This document shows positions 26,039-34,445 of a DNA stretch of 64,000 nucleotides, piece by piece. The position numbers and the translations under genes were made by a program. Within the stretch, counting starts at the first letter, position 1. The number at the start of each line of letters is the position of its first letter. The notes under the pieces are model-generated. The model had not been told where the DNA came from. It did no database searches and saw only the letters and a program-made list of their open reading frames with translations. The stretch covers positions 62,001-126,000 of the forward strand of contig NZ_VZOT01000003.1 in the NCBI RefSeq assembly GCF_008801935.1, read 5' to 3'. The stretch is from Comamonas kerstersii. Lineage in GTDB: Bacteria > Pseudomonadota > Gammaproteobacteria > Burkholderiales > Burkholderiaceae_C.

Positions 26039-26835
26039 TCAGCGCAAAAGACTGGTCCAGTAAGCAGGGCGCCCGTCATCTAGTGCTTGTAGCCACTGAG
26101 CCTCCATTCCCATGCCTTGCAGCGTCAAGCCCACATGATGCAAGGGCGGAAAGCTCTCCAACAGCACCCGCACACGCTGACTCCACGAGGAATGCGGGTT
26201 AATTTGCTGCATCAAATGTTGGCAAATACACAACAGCGCAAACGGGCGTGCCACCAGCCAAGCTTTGCCGTGGAACACATCCAACGCCTGCACAGCACCT
26301 TTTTTAGGCAGCTTGGGCTGATCCACCACGTTTCAGTTCCATAAGCGGCTATGGTGGGCACAGGCATTGCGCACATAGTTCAAGCTGCGCAGCCAACTGA
26401 CCATCACACTGCCGCTATCTGCTGGCAGCCCGTAAGACTTCGCAATGTCGTTCTGTTCCGGTTCTGGTAAGCCTGAAAAAAGCACAGACATACAGCCAAA
26501 ATCCCACACTTCACAGGCCACCCAAATAGCCAGCGGCAAACCATATTTATTGCGGTTGTGCTGAATGAATTTTTCGCTGCTGCGCTGTATCAAGCTGTCG
26601 TGCTTCTGCAGCCACTCTGCATAGGCCGTCAATCCAGCGCGTCCAGCACTACGCGCTGGCCGTTCGCATCGCGCTGCCACTGGCGCATGTCGTGCCAGTA
26701 GCCGGAGAGGCGGTAGTAGCCAATACGCTCCAGATACTCCAGCGCCTTGGCGGCATCAGACACCTGCATGCCGCGCTGCTGCAGGATACGCAGCTGGTCC
26801 GCATAACTGGTCCAAGGTTTTACGTAGCCTGTCAT
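26039..26835 (-). pseudogene. Abi-family (AbiD/AbiF) abortive-infection protein, broken
   Basis: The fragments add up to an Abi_2-family protein. The N-terminal piece from 26835 (MTGYVKPWTSYADQLRILQQ, LERIGYYRLSGYW) ends out of frame at LDALD. A second frame resumes at GLTAYAEWLQKHDSLIQRSS, SLNYVRNACAHHSRLWN, then meets an in-frame TGA (26333-26335) where the family normally has Arg, and continues with the expected VDQPKLPKKG to 26039. So there is an internal deletion of roughly 50 codons and one nonsense change. Abi proteins abort phage infection; this one should be dead. It lies 13 bases after the hsd remnant. Confidence 0.8.
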
Positions 26836-26848
26836 GTGTACGAGGTGC

Positions 26849-27076
26849 TTATGCTGCTACCTGCTCCACCCATGCCTGCGCCAGCAGGTTTTCGGTCTGG
26901 CGCGCCTGGATCAGTTGTTCACGCAATTGCTGGCACAGGGCGCGCACCACGATGCGGCCATGGGCAATGGTGTATTCGCGGTAGATCTGGGTGGTTTCGC
27001 TCCAGCCTGCCTTGAGGATGGCTGGGTCAATGAATTTGGCGCGAATGTCTGCTTCGCTGAGCTGCTTCTTATCCAA
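26849..27076 (-). pseudogene. Type I restriction-modification remnant: HsdR start fused to HsdS end
   Basis: From the TTG at 27076 (GGAGA upstream) the frame reads MDKKQLSEADIRAKFIDPAI, LKAGWSETTQIYREYTI and GRIVVR, the N-terminus of HsdR endonuclease subunits. It then changes at about 26943 to ALCQQLREQLIQARQTENLL and AQAWVEQVAA, which looks like the C-terminal coiled coil of HsdS specificity subunits. The join is in frame and gives about 75 residues. The simplest reading is a deletion of several kilobases that removed most of hsdR, all of hsdM and most of hsdS, leaving both ends of the locus. Confidence 0.72.
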
Positions 27077-27139
27077 TGCGTGTCTCCGGCATGCCAACAG
27101 TCTGTAACTAATCATGGCAAACCACACTGCTCTTATTTT

Positions 27140-27222
27140 TATAGCTGCTTACGCTTGTTTTTCAAGCACTTCATGCATAAAACATCATGAAAACCTTGGA
27201 ATGCAAGCGCAAGCAGCTATTT
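27140..27222. repeat. Nested dyad repeat, copy 4
   Basis: Outer arms ATAGCTGCTTACGCTTG (from 27142) and CAAGCGCAAGCAGCTAT (to 27221) enclose an inner dyad TTCATG...TCATGAA that differs from copies 1-3. It lies just upstream of the HsdR remnant. Confidence 0.65.
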
Positions 27223-27386
27223 TTTTAATAGTTTGCGCCATCCACATGTCCACCCTTCTGAACTGAGGCCAACCCACACCCACTGTCGAAATGCGGGGCA
27301 TCAGTGTCTGTTACAACTTTTTGTTTCATTTTTAAACAAAATTGTCGATAAGTAACAAATTCAGCACATCCAACTCCTGCAATTCG

Positions 27387-27542
27387 ATGAAGTACTGCAT
27401 TGTCAAAGTTCAAGGCATCCGCTATGTCGGTTTGTTTTCCAGCACCTGCTCGGCGGTGTCGTACGCCATGGCGCGCTTTCCTGAGGCCACCAAGATCAGC
27501 GCGCGCGCCGTGCGACGCAGCAGCCAGCGCAAGGCTGCGTGA
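27387..27542 (+). CDS. Small conserved-looking hypothetical protein
   Basis: A 51-residue frame from ATG 27387: MKYCIVKVQGIRYVGLFSST followed by CSAVSYAMARFPEATKISAR and a basic tail. The compact alpha-beta pattern, with a hydrophobic strand, a helix and the phrase RFPEATKIS, resembles small phage- or plasmid-linked proteins I have seen in betaproteobacteria, but I cannot name a family. No strong ribosome binding site is visible. The bases on both sides (27223-27386 and 27543-27606) show nothing else. Confidence 0.4.
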   Translation: MKYCIVKVQGIRYVGLFSSTCSAVSYAMARFPEATKISARAVRRSSQRKAA

Positions 27543-27606
27543 ACACCCCTTCGCACGCGCACAGACCGGCATGCGTGCGTTCTGCGCAAGAAGAAGTCCC
27601 AAAGCA

Positions 27607-27640
27607 AAAAACCTCCTGAACCAGGGATTCAGGAGGTTTT
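27607..27640 (-). terminator. Intrinsic terminator after tRNA-Val cluster
   Basis: Stem AAAACCTCCTGAA / TTCAGGAGGTTTT with a 7-nt loop and a T-run on the minus strand, seven bases past the last tRNA. Confidence 0.88.
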
Positions 27641-27647
27641 GCTTGAC

Positions 27648-27722
27648 TGGTGCGTGATACATGGATCGAACATGTGACCCCTGCCGTGTGAAGGCAGTGC
27701 TCTACCGCTGAGCTAATCACGC
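27648..27722 (-). tRNA. tRNA-Val (CAC), copy A
   Basis: A 75-nt tRNA including CCA, with anticodon loop TTCACAC giving anticodon CAC (reads GUG). Acceptor GCGTGAT pairs perfectly with ATCACGC. Last of three tandem copies. Confidence 0.95.
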
Positions 27723-27728
27723 AAATTG

Positions 27729-27803
27729 TGGTGGGTGATACATGGATCGAACATGTGACCCCTGCCGTGTGAAGGCAGTGCTCTACCGCTGAGCTAATCA
27801 CCC
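27729..27803 (-). tRNA. tRNA-Val (CAC), copy B
   Basis: Same body as copy A with anticodon CAC, but acceptor GGGTGAT pairs perfectly with ATCACCC (pair 2-71 is G-C instead of C-G). Six bases separate it from copy A. Confidence 0.95.
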
Positions 27804-27830
27804 GCAGCTGACATAGCTGTCAAGCTTGAT

Positions 27831-27905
27831 TGGTGCGTGATACATGGATCGAACATGTGACCCCTGCCGTGTGAAGGCAGTGCTCTACCGCTGAGCTAAT
27901 CACCC
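27831..27905 (-). tRNA. tRNA-Val (CAC), copy C with chimeric acceptor stem
   Basis: Same body and anticodon CAC. The 5' acceptor strand is GGGTGAT as in copy B, while the 3' strand is ATCACGC as in copy A, leaving a G-G mismatch at pair 2-71. It is transcribed first, 26 bases after the dnaQ stop codon. Confidence 0.93.
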
Positions 27906-27931
27906 CAACCAGCAATCTGGTAAGCCTTGAA

Positions 27932-28669
27932 TTATGTCACAGCTTGAGTGACGTTTTCGGAAACTCGCCAAATTGTTTTGCCACCAGAGGCCTTATCGAC
28001 CTCGTCCAGATAGGCTTCGTGGGCAGCCAGCTCCTGCTCATTGGGCTGGAGCACAGGCAGCCGGTAGCTGCGCAGATCAATGGCAGGCGTAAATTCACCC
28101 GAAGCCTGGCCGCCATGGTCATCATCCACATCCGGCATGACCAGGGTGTTCTGCCCCCGCGTCATGTTGATGTAGACGTCTGCCAGCAGCTCCGCATCCA
28201 GCAAGGCGCCGTGCAGTTCACGGCCGCTGTTGTCCACCTCCAGGCGCGAGCACAGCGCATCCAGCGAGTTGCGCTTGCCGGGGTACAGCTCCTTGGCCAT
28301 CACCAAAGAGTCCGTCACCTTGGCAACGTATTCGGTAATGGGCTTGAGCCCCAGCAGCGACAGCTCCTTGTTCAGAAAACCCACGTCAAAGGGCGCGTTG
28401 TGAATGATGAGTTCCGCACCTTGCAGATAGGCCAGGATCTCCTGCGCCTTCTCCGCAAACTTGGGCTTGTCGCTCAGAAACTCCGTCGTCAGCCCGTGCA
28501 CGCGCAAGGCATCTGGATGGCTGTCGCGTTCCGGATTGAAATACAGGTGCAGGTTATTGCCTGTGAGCTTGCGGTTGACCAGTTCAACGCAGCCCAGCTC
28601 AATCACCCGGTCACCCGTTTCCGGTGACAGGCCCGTGGTTTCCGTATCCAGAACGATTTGACGCGACAT
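27932..28669 (-). CDS. dnaQ: DNA polymerase III epsilon subunit (proofreading exonuclease)
   Basis: A 245-residue DnaQ with the DEDDh exonuclease motifs: Exo I IVLDTETTGLSPETGDRVIE, Exo II IIHNAPFDVGFL, and Exo III HGALLDAELLADVY. It removes mispaired bases for the replicative polymerase. The C-terminal tail (about 190-245) binds the alpha subunit. It lies five bases after fdx and 26 bases before the first tRNA-Val, so the tRNAs may be read through from dnaQ. The start MSRQIVLDTETTG fits the family exactly. Confidence 0.96.
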   Translation of the reverse strand: MSRQIVLDTETTGLSPETGDRVIELGCVELVNRKLTGNNLHLYFNPERDSHPDALRVHGLTTEFLSDKPKFAEKAQEILAYLQGAELIIHNAPFDVGFLNKELSLLGLKPITEYVAKVTDSLVMAKELYPGKRNSLDALCSRLEVDNSGRELHGALLDAELLADVYINMTRGQNTLVMPDVDDDHGGQASGEFTPAIDLRSYRLPVLQPNEQELAAHEAYLDEVDKASGGKTIWRVSENVTQAVT

Positions 28670-28674
28670 AAGAA

Positions 28675-29019
28675 TCAGTGGTTTTCTTTGGCGTGGTTGA
28701 TGGAGTATTTGGGGATTTCCACCACCAGATCAGTTTGCGCAACGATGGCCTGACAGCTCAGGCGCGACTGAGGCTCCAGCCCCCATGCGCGGTCGAGCAG
28801 GTCGTCTTCGGTCTCATCGCTGGCGTTCAGCGAGTTAAAGCCTTCACGCACGATCACGTGGCAGGTCGTGCAGGCGCAGCTCATGTCGCAGGCGTGCTCG
28901 ATGTTGATCTTGTTGTCCAGCAGTGCTTCGCAGATCGTTGTGCCAGCAGGCGCTTCGATCTGTGCGCCCTGTGGGCAGTATTCAGGATGGGGCAATATTT
29001 TGATGATGGGCATATCCAA
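28675..29019 (-). CDS. fdx: ISC-type [2Fe-2S] ferredoxin
   Basis: A 114-residue adrenodoxin-type ferredoxin. Cluster ligands are in CDMSCACTTC (C-x5-C-x2-C) plus the later Cys in SRLSCQAIV. It donates electrons to the IscS/IscU assembly reaction. It lies six bases downstream of hscA, the last ISC gene, and is followed by dnaQ. The sequence PIIKILPHPEYCPQGAQIEA at the N-terminus is typical of bacterial Fdx. Confidence 0.96.
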   Translation of the reverse strand: MDMPIIKILPHPEYCPQGAQIEAPAGTTICEALLDNKINIEHACDMSCACTTCHVIVREGFNSLNASDETEDDLLDRAWGLEPQSRLSCQAIVAQTDLVVEIPKYSINHAKENH

Positions 29020-29025
29020 CGTTTC

Positions 29026-30894
29026 TTAAGAGATAGATTGCACGCTCTTACCCGCCAGCGCTTCGCGAATATTGCGATTCATGCGCTGCGCGGCAAAAGC
29101 TTCTGTCCCCTTGGCCAGGGCCTGTGTGGCAGCTTCGATCTGCGCGGCGTCTTCGGACGCCTGCACAGCACGCAATTGCTCCATCAGGGCGTGGATTTTT
29201 TCCAGCGCTTCGGGTTGTAGCAGATCCGCATCGGCTTCCAGTGCACTCATGGTGGCCAGCAGCATGCGATCTGCATCCACGCGCGCCTCCACCAGCGCAC
29301 GGGCTTTCATGTCCTGCTGCGCGGTGGCAAAGCCATCTTGCAGCATCTGGGCAACTTGTTCATCCGACAGGCCGTAGGAAGGCTTCACATCAATGTGTGC
29401 TTCCACGCCGCTGGTCTGCTCCTTGGCAGAAACGGACAGCAGGCCATCCGCATCCACGGTAAAGGTCACGCGAATACGCGCTGCACCTGCTGCCATGGGC
29501 GGAATGCCACGCAGCTCAAAGCGCGCCAGACTGCGGCAGTCTGCCACCAGATCGCGCTCACCCTGTACCACGTGGATGGCCATGGCCGTCTGGCCGTCCT
29601 TATAGGTGGTGAAGTCCTGCGCACGGGCCGCAGGAATGGTTTCGTTGCGCGAGATGATGCGCTCCACCAGACCGCCCATGGTTTCAATGCCCAGCGACAG
29701 CGGAATCACATCCAGCAGCAGCAGGTCACCGGCTGCATTGTTGCCCGCCAGCTGGTTGGCCTGGATGGCTGCGCCCAGCGCCACGACTTCGTCGGGGTTC
29801 AGATTGGTCAGCGGCTTGCGATCAAAGAAAGCCTCTACCGCCTCCTGCACCTGTGGCATGCGGGTGGAGCCACCCACCATGACCACGCCCTGCACTTCTT
29901 CAGGCTGCAGGTCTGCATCACGCAGTGCACGGCGCACAGCGCTGATGGAGCGCTTGGTCAGCGCAGCAGTGGCCTGATCAAAGTCCGCACGCGTGACGCG
30001 CTGCTCCAGACGCTGGCCGCTGTGCAAATCCATGCTAAACACGGCTTCATCACTGTCGGTCAGCGCTTCCTTGCAACGCTTGGCGGCCATGCGCACGGCT
30101 GCCAGATCCTGCACCTGCGACAGCGACACACCCGCCTGAGCCAGTACCCACTGTGCCAGCGCCTGGTCATAGTCATCACCGCCCAGCGCGGAGTCACCAC
30201 CCGTGGCAATCACTTCAAACACGCCCTTGGTCAGACGCAGGATGGAGATGTCAAACGTACCGCCACCCAGGTCATAGACGGCGTAAATGCCTTCGCTGGC
30301 GTTATCCAGGCCGTAGGCAATGGCAGCAGCAGTAGGCTCATTGATCAGACGCAGCAGATTGATGCCCGCCAGCTTGGCCGCATCCTTGGTGGCCTGGCGC
30401 TGCGCATCATCAAAATACGCAGGCACGGTGATCACAGCACCGTACAGGTCGTCGTTGAAGGTGTCTTCGGCACGGTAGCGCAGCGTGGCCAGAATTTCCG
30501 CACTGATTTCCACGGGCGACTTCACACCGGCACGTGTGTGCAGGCTGACCATGCCCTGTGCACCACCATCTTCAAAGCGGTAAGGCAGCTGCTCCTGGTT
30601 ACCGATATCTGCCAGCGAACGCCCCATGAAGCGCTTGACCGACACAATGGTGTTGGCCGCATCTTCCACGGCAAAAGCCTTGGCATCGTCACCAATTTGG
30701 CGCTTGCCCGCTTCTGCATATCTCACGATAGAGGGCAGCAAAATCCTGCCTTGCGTATCTGGCAGGCACTCTGGCACACCATTGCGCACCGCTGCCACCA
30801 GGGAGTGCGTGGTTCCTAAGTCAATACCCACCGCAATGCGGCGCTGGTGTGGATCTGGCGATTGCCCGGGTTCTGAGATTTGCAGTAAAGCCAT
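29026..30894 (-). CDS. hscA: Fe-S protein assembly chaperone HscA (Hsp70)
   Basis: A 622-residue specialised Hsp70. The ATPase domain starts with [15 protein letters not shown] and includes [13 protein letters not shown] and [20 protein letters not shown]; the substrate domain follows from about 390. With HscB it binds IscU and helps transfer the Fe-S cluster. The start at 30894 ([11 protein letters not shown]) matches HscA; the frame is open to 31035 without similarity. It lies 85 bases downstream of hscB, longer than other gaps in the operon but with no clear terminator. Confidence 0.96.
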   Translation of the reverse strand: MALLQISEPGQSPDPHQRRIAVGIDLGTTHSLVAAVRNGVPECLPDTQGRILLPSIVRYAEAGKRQIGDDAKAFAVEDAANTIVSVKRFMGRSLADIGNQEQLPYRFEDGGAQGMVSLHTRAGVKSPVEISAEILATLRYRAEDTFNDDLYGAVITVPAYFDDAQRQATKDAAKLAGINLLRLINEPTAAAIAYGLDNASEGIYAVYDLGGGTFDISILRLTKGVFEVIATGGDSALGGDDYDQALAQWVLAQAGVSLSQVQDLAAVRMAAKRCKEALTDSDEAVFSMDLHSGQRLEQRVTRADFDQATAALTKRSISAVRRALRDADLQPEEVQGVVMVGGSTRMPQVQEAVEAFFDRKPLTNLNPDEVVALGAAIQANQLAGNNAAGDLLLLDVIPLSLGIETMGGLVERIISRNETIPAARAQDFTTYKDGQTAMAIHVVQGERDLVADCRSLARFELRGIPPMAAGAARIRVTFTVDADGLLSVSAKEQTSGVEAHIDVKPSYGLSDEQVAQMLQDGFATAQQDMKARALVEARVDADRMLLATMSALEADADLLQPEALEKIHALMEQLRAVQASEDAAQIEAATQALAKGTEAFAAQRMNRNIREALAGKSVQSIS

Positions 30895-30979
30895 GGCTTT
30901 GTCTATTCCATTCAATGGCCAGCATGCACTGCCAGCCTGGACCCTGCCGTGCAGCAATGCAGCGGCAAAGCACCAATAA

Positions 30980-31498
30980 TCATTGTCCCAACTGGTCGCG
31001 TCGTGCTTCGATGTCGGCGCGGAAGCGCTCCACAAACATCAACGAGCGCACTACCTGCACCGCCTCTGCGGCACCTTCTGGTGACTGCAGCAAAAGCTCG
31101 CATTTTTGCAGCATCTGCTTGCGCACCGCCTGCACTTCCTGATCCAGCGCGTCGATGGCATCTTCTGTTTCCGCCTCTTCCAGCGCTTCACGCCATTCCA
31201 TTTGCTGCATCAGAAAAGCAGCAGGCATGGCGGTGTTGTCTTCGGCACGCACAGGCACGCCGTACAGTTCACACAGATAGGCCGCACGCTTGAGGGGGTG
31301 CTTCAAGCGCTGATACGCCTCGTTGATGCGCACAGACCATTGCATGGCAATGCGCTGCGCCACGCCGCCCTCGGCCGAGAAGCGGTCAGGGTGCGCTTGC
31401 TTTTGCAGCTCTTTCCAGCGTGCATCGAGCAGATCACGGTCCAGCACAAACTGGCGCGGCAGCCCCATCAGCTCAAAATCGTCGGATTGCAGATTCAT
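30980..31498 (-). CDS. hscB: Co-chaperone HscB
   Basis: A 172-residue J-protein. The J-domain holds the HPD motif in [13 protein letters not shown], and the C-terminal helical part (from about 85) binds IscU. It delivers IscU to HscA and stimulates its ATPase. The start at 31498 ([13 protein letters not shown]) gives the usual length; the frame extends to 31522. It sits in the conserved iscA-hscB-hscA order. Confidence 0.95.
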   Translation of the reverse strand: MNLQSDDFELMGLPRQFVLDRDLLDARWKELQKQAHPDRFSAEGGVAQRIAMQWSVRINEAYQRLKHPLKRAAYLCELYGVPVRAEDNTAMPAAFLMQQMEWREALEEAETEDAIDALDQEVQAVRKQMLQKCELLLQSPEGAAEAVQVVRSLMFVERFRADIEARRDQLGQ

Positions 31499-31581
31499 AT
31501 CAATAAAAAACCGCCAACACATGCGCGATGGCGGTTCTCAATGCAGTGCTCTACCCTGCTGCAAGCAGCAAAGCAGCGCTG

Positions 31582-31905
31582 TTACACGCGAAAGCTCTCG
31601 CCGCAACCGCAGCGATCACGCTCGTTGGGATTGTGGAACTTAAAGCCTTCGTTCAAACCTTCGCGCACAAAGTCCAGCTCTGTGCCATCGATGTAAGCCA
31701 AGCTCTTGGGGTCGATCAGCACCTTCACACCGTGGCTTTCAAACACCACATCTTCAGGCTCCGCCTCGTCCACATACTCCAGCTTGTAAGCCAGGCCAGA
31801 GCAGCCTGTGGTTTTGACCCCCAAGCGCACGCCAATACCCTTGCCACGTCGGGCCAGGTAGCGCCCCACGTGACGAGCAGCCGCTTCCGTCAGCGTAATC
31901 GCCAT
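31582..31905 (-). CDS. iscA: Iron-sulfur assembly protein IscA
   Basis: A 107-residue A-type carrier with the three conserved cysteines in TTGCSGLAY and CGCGESF. It receives clusters and delivers them to apo-enzymes. It lies four bases after iscU and 83 bases before hscB. The length and [13 protein letters not shown] start are standard. Confidence 0.96.
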   Translation of the reverse strand: MAITLTEAAARHVGRYLARRGKGIGVRLGVKTTGCSGLAYKLEYVDEAEPEDVVFESHGVKVLIDPKSLAYIDGTELDFVREGLNEGFKFHNPNERDRCGCGESFRV

Positions 31906-31909
31906 GGCG

Positions 31910-32311
31910 TTACTCGGCAGACACGGCTTCGCCGCGCTTGGCTCGGTAGTCGTCCACTGCAGCCTTGATGGCGTCTTCTGCCAGGATGGAGCAGTGCACC
32001 TTCACGGGAGGCAGTGCCAGCTCTTCAGCAATCATGCTGTTCTTCAGCGCAGCAGCTTCATCCAGCGTCTTGCCCTTGACCCACTCTGTCACCAGAGAGG
32101 AAGAAGCAATGGCAGAGCCGCAGCCGTAGGTTTTAAAACGAGCGTCTTCGATCACGCCGGTTTCGGGGTTGACCTTGATTTGCAGCTTCATCACGTCGCC
32201 ACAGGCTGGCGCACCCACCATGCCGGTACCAACAGTGTCGTCACCCTTTTCAAAGGAACCAACGTTGCGGGGGTTTTCGTAATGGTCAATGACCTTGTCA
32301 GAGTAAGCCAT
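31910..32311 (-). CDS. iscU: Iron-sulfur cluster scaffold IscU
   Basis: A 133-residue scaffold with its three ligand cysteines in [18 protein letters not shown] and [10 protein letters not shown], and the HscA-recognition motif LPPVKVHCS. The nascent [2Fe-2S] cluster is built here from IscS sulfur. It is 40 bases downstream of iscS in the operon. The [18 protein letters not shown] start is nearly universal for IscU. Confidence 0.97.
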   Translation of the reverse strand: MAYSDKVIDHYENPRNVGSFEKGDDTVGTGMVGAPACGDVMKLQIKVNPETGVIEDARFKTYGCGSAIASSSLVTEWVKGKTLDEAAALKNSMIAEELALPPVKVHCSILAEDAIKAAVDDYRAKRGEAVSAE

Positions 32312-32351
32312 GATGTCTACCTCTTGATTTCAATGGTGTGTTGCAAGGCGC

Positions 32352-33572
32352 TTAGTGCGCGGCCCACTGGATGGTGCTCAGATCAACACCGTCCTTGTAC
32401 ATTTCCCACAGGGGGCTGAGTTCACGCAGCTTTTCAACGTTCTTGCGAATCGAAGCGATGGCGTAATCAACTTCTTCCTCTGTCGTGAAGCGACCGATGG
32501 TGATACGCAGCGAGCTGTGCGCCAGCTCATCCGAACGCCCCAGGGCACGCAGCACATAGCTGGGCTCCAGGCTGGCCGATGTACAGGCGGAACCGGAAGA
32601 CACTGCCAGGCCCTTGATACCCATGATCAGGGACTCGCCTTCCACGAAGTTGAAGCTGATGTTCAGGTTATGGGGCACGCGGTGCTCCAGATCACCATTG
32701 ACGAACACTTGCTCAAGATCCATCAGACCGTCGAGCAGACGCTGCTGCATGCGCTTGGCGTGCTCGTAGTCCTTTTGCATGTCTTCCTTGGCGATGCGGA
32801 AAGCTTCGCCCATGCCCACGATCTGGTGGGTCGCCAGCGTGCCGGAGCGCATGCCACGCTCATGGCCACCGCCGTGCATCTGCGCTTCCAGACGCACGCG
32901 AGGCTTGCGGCGCACGTACAGCGCACCGATGCCCTTGGGGCCGTATGTCTTGTGCGAAGCCAGGCTCATCAGATCCACAGGCATGGTCTGCATGTCCAGA
33001 GGCATCTTGCCTGTGGCCTGTGCAGCGTCCACGTGGAAGATGATGCCCTTTTCGCGGCAGATTGAACCAATAGCATTCAAGTCCTGGATCACGCCGATTT
33101 CATTGTTCACAGCCATCACGCTCACCAGGATGGTGTCAGGGCGGATAGCTGCCTTGAAGGCTTCCAGATCCAGCAGACCGTTTTCCTGCACGTCCAGATA
33201 CGTCACTTCAAAGCCTTCACGCTCCAGAGCGCGCATGGTGTCCAGCACGGCCTTGTGTTCTGTCTTGACAGTGATCAGGTGCTTGCCCTTGCCCTGATAG
33301 AAGTGCGCAGCACCCTTGATGGCCAGGTTGTCAGACTCGGTTGCACCGCTGGTCCAGACGATTTCGCGGGGGTCTGCATTGATCAGCTCAGCCACTTGCG
33401 TGCGGGCCTTTTCAATGGCTTCTTCGGCTTCCCAGCCCCAGGCGTGACTGCGAGAGGCAGCATTACCAAAGTGCTCACGCAACCATGGAATCATGGCGTC
33501 CACCACGCGAGGATCGCAGGGAGTGGTTGCGCCGTAGTCAAGATAAATGGGGAAATGTGGGGTCTGGTCCAT
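32352..33572 (-). CDS. iscS: Cysteine desulfurase IscS
   Basis: A 406-residue PLP enzyme. The cofactor lysine is in [12 protein letters not shown] and the mobile catalytic cysteine in [17 protein letters not shown]. It takes sulfur from cysteine for IscU and for tRNA thiolation. The start at 33572 ([18 protein letters not shown]) matches other IscS proteins; the frame runs open to 33671 through the iscR-iscS gap. Second gene of the operon. Confidence 0.97.
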   Translation of the reverse strand: MDQTPHFPIYLDYGATTPCDPRVVDAMIPWLREHFGNAASRSHAWGWEAEEAIEKARTQVAELINADPREIVWTSGATESDNLAIKGAAHFYQGKGKHLITVKTEHKAVLDTMRALEREGFEVTYLDVQENGLLDLEAFKAAIRPDTILVSVMAVNNEIGVIQDLNAIGSICREKGIIFHVDAAQATGKMPLDMQTMPVDLMSLASHKTYGPKGIGALYVRRKPRVRLEAQMHGGGHERGMRSGTLATHQIVGMGEAFRIAKEDMQKDYEHAKRMQQRLLDGLMDLEQVFVNGDLEHRVPHNLNISFNFVEGESLIMGIKGLAVSSGSACTSASLEPSYVLRALGRSDELAHSSLRITIGRFTTEEEVDYAIASIRKNVEKLRELSPLWEMYKDGVDLSTIQWAAH

Positions 33573-33676
33573 GACTGGCTCTATTGAAATCAACGCAGCA
33601 ACTACAGGAAGCTGCCTTTTCGAAAATCCGAACATTTCTACCGAGCAAGCCCGGTAGAGCACCTCAAGCAATGAAG

Positions 33677-34213
33677 TTAAGACTTGGCAAAAACGTTGCC
33701 CAGCGCAAACACCGAGTTGGGGGCATTCACACGGATAGGCTTCACCACAGGCGCCGTGGAAATGGCGCGGCGCACCACAGGCTTGTCCTCAATCTGGACG
33801 CCCTTGGCCAGCTGCTCATCCACGAGCTTTTGCAGCGTGACGGAATCCAGAAATTCCACCATGCGCTGGTTCAGTGCAGACCACAGTTCGTGTGTCATGC
33901 AGCGACCAGCTTCGCCCATGCAGTTTTCCTTGCCGCCGCACTGGGTAGCGTCAATAGGTTCGTCCACGGAGACAATGATGTCTGCCACGGTAATTTCCGC
34001 TGCCTTGCGGGCCAGCGTATAGCCGCCGCCAGGGCCACGGGTTGACTCCACCAGTTCATGACGGCGCAGCTTGCCAAACAGCTGCTCCAGGTAGGACAAC
34101 GAAATTTGTTGACGCTGACTGATCGCCGCCAGCGTAACGGGACCATTGTTCTGGCGCAGGGCCAAATCGATCATGGCTGTGACCGCAAAGCGGCCTTTAG
34201 TTGTAAGACGCAT
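33677..34213 (-). CDS. iscR: Iron-sulfur regulator IscR (Rrf2 family)
   Basis: A 178-residue Rrf2 winged-helix protein. The DNA-binding part is [20 protein letters not shown], and the three cluster cysteines are in [14 protein letters not shown]. With a [2Fe-2S] cluster it represses its own operon; the apo form controls other genes. It is the first gene of iscRSUA-hscBA-fdx, and an IscR-like site overlaps its promoter. Length is slightly longer than the E. coli protein because of a C-terminal extension. Confidence 0.96.
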   Translation of the reverse strand: MRLTTKGRFAVTAMIDLALRQNNGPVTLAAISQRQQISLSYLEQLFGKLRRHELVESTRGPGGGYTLARKAAEITVADIIVSVDEPIDATQCGGKENCMGEAGRCMTHELWSALNQRMVEFLDSVTLQKLVDEQLAKGVQIEDKPVVRRAISTAPVVKPIRVNAPNSVFALGNVFAKS

Positions 34214-34358
34214 CGTGAGCTCCTTCAGTCAGGCTGTTCGTTACAGAAACATCAATCACGGATTACCGGATTGACTACCGTCTCCGCCCTTACTCCGTCC
34301 TGCAAAAGGCGCAGAGCCCTTCTTCATGAAGTTTTGTTGTTGTTGAGTAATGTGTAGG

Positions 34359-34393
34359 AGTATAGCACAAACCCCATTATTTTGGTCGGGTAC
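34359..34393 (-). promoter_or_regulatory. isc operon promoter with type-1 IscR-like site
   Basis: On the minus strand TACCCGACCAAAATAATGGGG (34371-34393 region) resembles a type-1 IscR site and is followed by a -10 TATACT (34359-34364). The -35 (GACCAA) lies inside the site, as in repressed isc promoters. Transcription would begin about 140 bases before iscR. Confidence 0.6.
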
Positions 34394-34445
34394 ATCCAAT
34401 CGCGGCAATCGCCACAGGCTATCGCCGCACTCCCTCCAGGGTTGC

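Noticed and set aside
27225..27662. 145-residue minus-strand frame next to the tRNA-Val terminator
   Set aside because: It overlaps the terminator, lacks a ribosome binding site, and reads as low-quality basic sequence.
27496..27801. Minus-strand frame with an internally repeated peptide
   Set aside because: The peptide repeat is the translation of two tRNA-Val genes.
27640..27910. Three near-identical 75-bp units that look like a short CRISPR array
   Set aside because: Each unit folds as a complete tRNA-Val with CCA; the spacers are far too short and unequal.
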